Shown one piece after another: positions 58,853 to 64,000 of a stretch of DNA of 64,000 nt; position 1 is the stretch's first letter; every line of letters starts with the position of its first letter. Below the pieces are notes generated by a model. The model saw only the letters and a program-made list of their open reading frames with translations. It made no database searches and had not been told where the DNA came from. The DNA lies in contig CAWCHV010000009.1 of the NCBI GenBank assembly GCA_963795435.1, forward strand, positions 1,235,057 through 1,299,056, read 5' to 3'. A program made the translations under genes and the position numbers. Source of the DNA: JAFKFI01 sp963795435 (lineage in GTDB: Bacteria > Pseudomonadota > Alphaproteobacteria > Acetobacterales > Acetobacteraceae).

Positions 58853-58881
58853 TTGACTTGGCTGCACCCGGCTCGTAGGTT
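58853..58881 (+). promoter_or_regulatory. promoter of the rpsL-rpsG-tuf-S10 operon
   Basis: TTGACT (58853-58858), 17-bp spacer, TAGGTT (58876-58881), right after the rpoC terminator. The leader of about 270 bp up to rpsL contains GC-rich stretches but no element I could name. Confidence 0.7.
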
Positions 58882-59155
58882 CCGCGCCTTCGGCCGACCC
58901 CGGAAGATTGATCGGGAGGCGGTCGTTTTGCAGGCACCACAGCTTGCGGCGCCGCTCCGGCTTCCAGCCGGTGCCCAGGCCGCGGGCCAGTCGGACCCCG
59001 CAGGGTGGCACGTTCCACGCTTGCGGGCTTTGCCTGTTAGACGACAGTCTTCCGTCTCGATGGGGCGGGCCGGGGAAAGCGCCAACGTCCGGCGCCGGGC
59101 AACAGCCCGGATCGGCCGGGCGCGGCAACGTCATGGGATTCGAGAAAGAGGGTCA

Positions 59156-59527
59156 ATGCCGACCATCAACCAGCTGATCGCCAAGGGGCGCGAGCCGCGC
59201 GGCACCCGCAACAAGGTGCCGGCGCTGCAGGGCTGCCCGCAGAAGCGGGGCGTATGCACGCGCGTCTATACCACCACGCCGAAGAAGCCGAACTCGGCGC
59301 TTCGCAAGGTGGCGAAGGTGCGCCTGACGAACGGCTACGAGGTGGTGAGCTACATCCCTGGCGAGGGCCACAATCTGCAGGAGCACAGCGTCGTGCTGAT
59401 CCGCGGCGGCCGCGTGAAGGACCTGCCGGGCGTGCGCTACCACATCCTGCGCGGCGTGCTCGACACGCAGGGCATCGCCAAGCGCCGTCAGCGCCGCTCG
59501 CTGTACGGCGCGAAGCGGCCGAAGTAA
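59156..59527 (+). CDS. rpsL: 30S ribosomal protein S12
   Basis: A 123-residue decoding-centre protein. PTINQLIAKGREPRGTRNKV, then CPQKRGVCTRVYTTTPKKPN (lysine of PKKPNSA, streptomycin-sensitive type) and GGRVKDLPGVRYHILRG (second wild-type lysine). Ends in GAKRPK. Start ATG at 59156 behind GAAAGAGGG. rpsG follows after 11 bp. Confidence 0.98.
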   Translation: MPTINQLIAKGREPRGTRNKVPALQGCPQKRGVCTRVYTTTPKKPNSALRKVAKVRLTNGYEVVSYIPGEGHNLQEHSVVLIRGGRVKDLPGVRYHILRGVLDTQGIAKRRQRRSLYGAKRPK

Positions 59528-59538
59528 GGAGCGAGGGC

Positions 59539-60015
59539 ATGAGCAGGCGCCGCCGCGCGGTCAAGCGCGAGATCCTGCCGGACGCGAAGTTCGGCGATGT
59601 CGTCATCACCCGTTTCATGAACGCGCTGATGTACGACGGCAAGAAATCGGCCGCCGAGGGCATCGTCTACGGCGCGCTCGACGTGATGAAGAAGCGCGGC
59701 GGCAGCGCCGCCGATCCGGTGCGCATGTTCCATGAAGCCCTGGACAATGTGAAGCCGGCCGTCGAGGTGCGCTCGCGCCGCGTCGGCGGGGCGACGTACC
59801 AGGTGCCGGTCGAGGTCCGCGCGGAGCGGCGGCAGGCGCTGGCGATCCGCTGGATCATCGACGCCTCGCGCAAGCGGGGCGAGCACACGATGGAAGAGCG
59901 GCTCTCGAACGAGCTGTCGGACGCGGTGAACAATCGCGGCTCGGCGGTGAAGAAGCGCGAAGACACGCACCGTATGGCCGAGGCCAACAAGGCCTTCAGC
60001 CACTATCGCTGGTAA
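59539..60015 (+). CDS. rpsG: 30S ribosomal protein S7
   Basis: A 158-residue head-assembly protein that binds the 3' domain of 16S rRNA. SRRRRAVKREILPDAKFGDV, VVITRFMNALMYDGKKSAAE, VRSRRVGGATYQVPVEVRAE and RLSNELSDAVNNRGSAVKKR are family sequence. ATG at 59539. It is 56 bp before tuf: the fusA gene that normally follows is missing. Confidence 0.97.
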   Translation: MSRRRRAVKREILPDAKFGDVVITRFMNALMYDGKKSAAEGIVYGALDVMKKRGGSAADPVRMFHEALDNVKPAVEVRSRRVGGATYQVPVEVRAERRQALAIRWIIDASRKRGEHTMEERLSNELSDAVNNRGSAVKKREDTHRMAEANKAFSHYRW

Positions 60016-60071
60016 CAGCAACAACTCAGATCCCCCCAACGGACCAAAGCGGTTCCACGGAGAAGACGACG

Positions 60072-61262
<1,191 letters not shown>

Positions 61263-61286
61263 GACCTTGATGCGATCCGGCGCCGC

Positions 61287-61307
61287 ACCGGCCCGATAAG
61301 GGCCGGT
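61287..61307 (+). terminator. hairpin after tuf
   Basis: Perfect 8-bp stem ACCGGCCC (61287-61294) / GGGCCGGT (61300-61307), loop GATAA, followed by only TTTG. Partial attenuation before rpsJ is plausible. Confidence 0.5.
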
Positions 61308-61365
61308 TTGCGTCGGGCGCGTCTCCAAGAGCTCGGGATACGGGCGAATTCGGAAGACGGGAATT

Positions 61366-61674
61366 ATGGACAACCAGAACATCCGCATCCGCCTGAAGGC
61401 GTACGATCATCGCGTGCTCGACAACAGCACGAAGGAGATCGTGAACACGGCGAAGCGCACGGGTGCCAGGGTTCGCGGACCCATCCCGCTGCCGACGCAT
61501 ATCGAGCGGTTCACGGTTAACCGCTCGCCCCACGTGGACAAGAAGAGCCGCGAGCAGTTCGAGATCCGGACGCATCGCCGGCTGCTCGACATCGTCGAGC
61601 CCACGCCGCAGACGGTGGACGCGCTGATGAAGCTCGACCTCGCCGCCGGCGTGGACGTCGAGATCAAGATCTAG
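61366..61674 (+). CDS. rpsJ: 30S ribosomal protein S10
   Basis: A 102-residue S10, also the NusE antitermination factor. NIRIRLKAYDHRVLDNSTKE, IVNTAKRTGARVRGPIPLPT and SREQFEIRTHRRLLDIVEPT are family sequence. First gene of the S10 block; rplC follows after 15 bp. Confidence 0.98.
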   Translation: MDNQNIRIRLKAYDHRVLDNSTKEIVNTAKRTGARVRGPIPLPTHIERFTVNRSPHVDKKSREQFEIRTHRRLLDIVEPTPQTVDALMKLDLAAGVDVEIKI

Positions 61675-61689
61675 GCCCGGAAGACGACC

Positions 61690-62435
61690 ATGCGCACCGG
61701 TTTGCTGGCCAAGAAGCTCGGGATGACCCGGCTATTCAAGGACGACGGGAGCATGTGCCCGTGACCGTCCTCTATCTCGACGACGTGCAGGTGGTTGCCG
61801 CGCGCACCCAGGAGAGGGACGGCTACACCGCCGTGCAGCTCGGTTGGGGCCGCGCCAAGGTGAAGAACGTCACCCAGCCCAAATCGCGGTCATTTCGCCA
61901 AGTCGAAGGTGGAGCCGAAGGCGAAGCTCGTCGAGTTCCGCGTGGCCGAGGACGCGCTGCTGGAGCCGGGCGCCGCGTTGAGCGCGGCGCATTTCCTGGC
62001 TGGCCAGAAGGTCGATGTGTGCGGCAGGACCAAGGGCAAGGGCTTCGCCGGCGGCATGAAGCGCTGGAATTTTTCCGGTTTGGAGGCCAGCCACGGCGTG
62101 TCGATCAGCCATCGCAGCCTGGGCTCGACGGGAAATCGTCAGGATCCCGGCAAGACCTTCAAGAACAAGAAGATGGCGGGCCATCTCGGCGTCGAGCGGG
62201 TGACGACGCTCAATATCGAGGTCGCCGCGGTCGATGCCGACAAGGGCCTGCTGATGATCAAGGGCGCGGTGCCGGGCTCGAAGGGCGGCTACGTGCTGGT
62301 GCGCGACGCCGTGAAGCGCGCGCGTCCGGCCGACGCGCCGTATCCGGCCGGGCTGGCGGGCCGGCGGCTGCGTCCGAAGCGCCGGGTGGCGAGACGGCCG
62401 AAGCGGCGGCCGTCGAAAATCCGGGCGAGGGCTGA
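61690..62435 (+). pseudogene. rplC: 50S ribosomal protein L3 gene, three apparent frameshifts (likely sequence errors)
   Basis: Reading starts MRTGLLAKKLGMTRLFKDDG, but a base is missing near 61750 and that frame stops at 61764. The next frame gives VTVLYLDDVQVVAARTQERD and KVKNVTQP, then an extra A near 61882 restores the original frame: KSRG-region, VEPKAKLVEFRVAEDALLEP, KGKGFAGGMKRWNFSGLEAS. A third shift near 62362 is needed to reach the proper end ASEAPGGETAEAAAVENPGE and stop at 62433-62435. An essential gene with three shifts suggests errors, although a decayed duplicate copy cannot be excluded. Confidence 0.88.
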
Positions 62436-62445
62436 GGAGCGGGTG

Positions 62446-63062
62446 ATGCAGGTCGAGATAACGACCCTCGACAACGGCCGCGCCGGCAGCGCCGAGCTGC
62501 CGGACGAGATTTTCGCGCAGGCGCCGCGCGCCGACATCATGGCGCGGGTGGTGCATTGGCAGCTCGCCAAGCGCCGCGCCGGCACGCACAAGACCAAGGG
62601 CATGTCGGAGGTGTCCGGCACGACCAAGAAGCCGTACCGACAGAAGGGCACCGGCAACGCGCATCAGGGCAGCCTGCGGGCGCCGCAGTTCCACACGGGC
62701 GGCGTGGTGCATGGCCCGGTGGTGCGCGACCACGGCTACAATCTGCCGAAGAAGGTGCGCCAACTCGGGCTGATCTCGGCGCTGTCGCAGAAGCAGGCCG
62801 AGGGCAAGCTGGTGGTGCTCGACGCCGCGAGCGGCAACGGCAAGACCAGCACGCTGATGGCGCAGTTGAAGGCGCTCGGCTGGAGCTCGGCGCTGATCGT
62901 CGATCGCACCGTGGATGACGGGTTCCTGCGCGCCAGCCGCAACATCCCGCATGTCGAGGTGTGCCGAACCATCGGCGCCAACGTCTACGACATCCTCCAA
63001 GCACGACCTGCTGGTGGTGACGACCGCCGGGGGTCGAGGGCCTGAAGGAGCGCCTGGCATGA
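62446..63062 (+). pseudogene. rplD: 50S ribosomal protein L4 gene, two apparent frameshifts near the end
   Basis: Starts MQVEITTLDNGRAGSAELPD and shows the L4 core KGTGNAHQGSLRAPQFHTGG, PLVRDHGYNL-like (PVVRDHGYNL) and VDDGFLRASRNIPHVEV. At the end, after GANVYDIL, an extra C near 62998 and an extra G near 63030 break the frame; without them it reads KHDLLVVTTAGVEGLKERLA and stops at 63060-63062, overlapping the rplW ATG by 4 bp. As it stands the protein would end at 63045 with a wrong tail. Confidence 0.88.
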
Positions 63063-63397
63063 GCGAGGCCGAAACCAAGATCGCGAAGCGCAAGCCGCAG
63101 AGGTCGCGCGAGGCGATGTATCAGATCATCCGCAATCCGGTGATCACCGAGAAGGCGACCATGCTCACGGAAAAGGGCCAGATCGTGTTCCGCGTGTCGC
63201 TCGATGCGACCAAGCCGGAGATAAAGGCGGCGGTCGAGGGCCTGTTCGGCGTGACGGTGCTGGGGGTGAACACGCTGGTGCAGAAGGGCAAGACCAAGCG
63301 GTTCCGCGGCCGTCCCGGCGTGCGGTCCGACGTGAAGAAGGCGTTCGTCAAGTTAGCGAGGGCCAAGACGATCGACCTGACCACGGGCCTGGCATAG
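63059..63397 (+). CDS. rplW: 50S ribosomal protein L23
   Basis: A 112-residue L23 that lines the polypeptide exit tunnel. Core motifs are IIRNPVITEKATMLTEKGQI, VFRVSLDATKPEIKAAVEGL, FGVTVLGVNTLVQKGKTKRF and RGRPGVRSDVKKAFVKLA. ATG at 63059 overlaps the true rplD stop. The N-terminal extension (SEAETKIAKRKPQRSREAM) is longer than in E. coli. It is intact. Confidence 0.95.
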   Translation: MSEAETKIAKRKPQRSREAMYQIIRNPVITEKATMLTEKGQIVFRVSLDATKPEIKAAVEGLFGVTVLGVNTLVQKGKTKRFRGRPGVRSDVKKAFVKLARAKTIDLTTGLA

Positions 63398-63413
63398 ACG
63401 GGGGACACGGTTC

Positions 63414-64000
63414 ATGGCACTGAGACAATTCAATCCCGTCACGGCGAGCCTGCGCGGCACGGTCCTGATCGACCGCGGGCTGTGGAAGGGCGAGCCGGTC
63501 AAGGGGCTGACCGAGGGCAAGAACCACTCGGGCGGGCGCAACAATCACGGTCGCACGACGATGCGGTTCCGGGGTGGCGGCCACAAGCAATCCTACCGCG
63601 CGGTCGACTTCAAGCGGCGCAAGTTCGACGTGCCCGCCAAGGTCGAGCGGCTGGAATACGACCCGAACAGGACGGCGTTCATCGCGCTGATCAAGTTGCC
63701 TAGGACGGCGAGCTTGCCTACATCATCGCGCCGCAGCGGTTGCGCGCGGGTGATACGGTGGTGGCGGGCGCGCGCGCCGACATCAAGCCGGGCAATGCGA
63801 TGCCGCTGGCGGCGATCCCGGTCGGCACCATCGTCCACAACATCGAGATGAAGCCCGGCGCGGGCGGCAAGATCGCGCGCGCGGCGGGCAACTACGCCCA
63901 ACTGGTCGGCAAGGACGCCGGCTACGCGCAGATCAAGCTGATGAGCGGCGAGCTGCGTATCGTGCGGGCGGAGTGCATGGCGTCGATCGGCGCGGTGTCG
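63414..64000 (+). pseudogene. rplB: 50S ribosomal protein L2 gene, frameshifted and cut by the window edge
   Basis: Starts MALRQFNPVTASLRGTVLID, continues KNHSGGRNNHGRTTMRFRGG and YDPNRTAFIALIK, then at 63695-63703 a few bases (TTGCCTAG) break the frame. A different frame resumes GELAYIIAPQRLRAGDTVVA, GTIVHNIEMKPGAGGKIARA and runs to the window end. The intended protein is L2, which supports peptidyl-transferase assembly. As for rplC and rplD, error is more likely than loss. Confidence 0.88.

Noticed and set aside
59095..59115. Fourth copy of the AGCCCGGATC motif before rpsL
   Set aside because: CAACAGCCCGGATC occurs there once, lacks the final CC and has no spaced partners, so chance is sufficient.
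61909..63045. An L3-L4 fusion protein
   Set aside because: The fusion exists only because a shift near 62362 hides the rplC stop; the other frame keeps the normal L3 end and stop at 62435.

Overview
This window is high-GC chromosomal DNA from an alphaproteobacterium, most likely an acetic-acid-bacteria relative (Acetobacteraceae, Rhodospirillales). The evidence is gene order: rpsT-dnaA-dnaN-recF-gyrB, an ilvE / MarR / PetR / sensor-kinase block, the divergent mutM / ubiE-coaBC-dut cluster and a DcaP-type porin. The family assignment is inference; the class-level assignment is firm.

Layout. 1-8.9 kb: an Ada/AlkA gene cut by the window edge, a SAM methyltransferase and ilvE (minus strand), a MarR-PetR-histidine kinase operon, then dut, coaBC and ubiE (minus), mutM and an enoyl-CoA hydratase. 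8.9-17.3 kb: the replication core rpsT, dnaA, dnaN, recF, gyrB plus an M20-type amidase. 17.3-27 kb is accessory and disturbed: a secreted SMP-30-like protein, a fragment of a second amidase, a class C beta-lactamase-like hydrolase split by an IS66-type element, a fragment of a second solute-binding protein gene, a frameshifted glycosyltransferase, an intact sugar solute-binding protein and an 827-residue DUF4157 protein with two separate HExxH motifs. 27.4-37 kb is housekeeping: typA, rph, rdgB, a YbaK-like deacylase, hemW, an acyltransferase, rsmI, an LppC/LpoA-like lipoprotein and a PhoR-like kinase. 37-47.5 kb is catabolic: a D-lactate/glycolate-type FAD oxidase, an HpcH/HpaI aldolase, an acyl-CoA dehydrogenase, an FAH-family hydrolase, two SDR enzymes, a DcaP porin and a ThDP enzyme. 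47.5-64 kb: rplK-rplA-rplJ-rplL-rpoB-rpoC, a terminator, then rpsL-rpsG-tuf-rpsJ-rplC-rplD-rplW-rplB, truncated by the window end.

The replication, transcription and translation blocks are conventional in content, but three expected neighbours are absent: ubiB between ubiE and coaBC, secE-nusG before rplK, and fusA between rpsG and tuf. A GC-rich palindromic repeat of about 90 bp occurs three times between genes. rplC, rplD and rplB carry several single-base shifts within 2 kb although they should be essential, so this end of the sequence may contain assembly errors. The least explained gene is the DUF4157 double-metallopeptidase-like protein at 24.5-27 kb. No rRNA, tRNA or CRISPR was seen.
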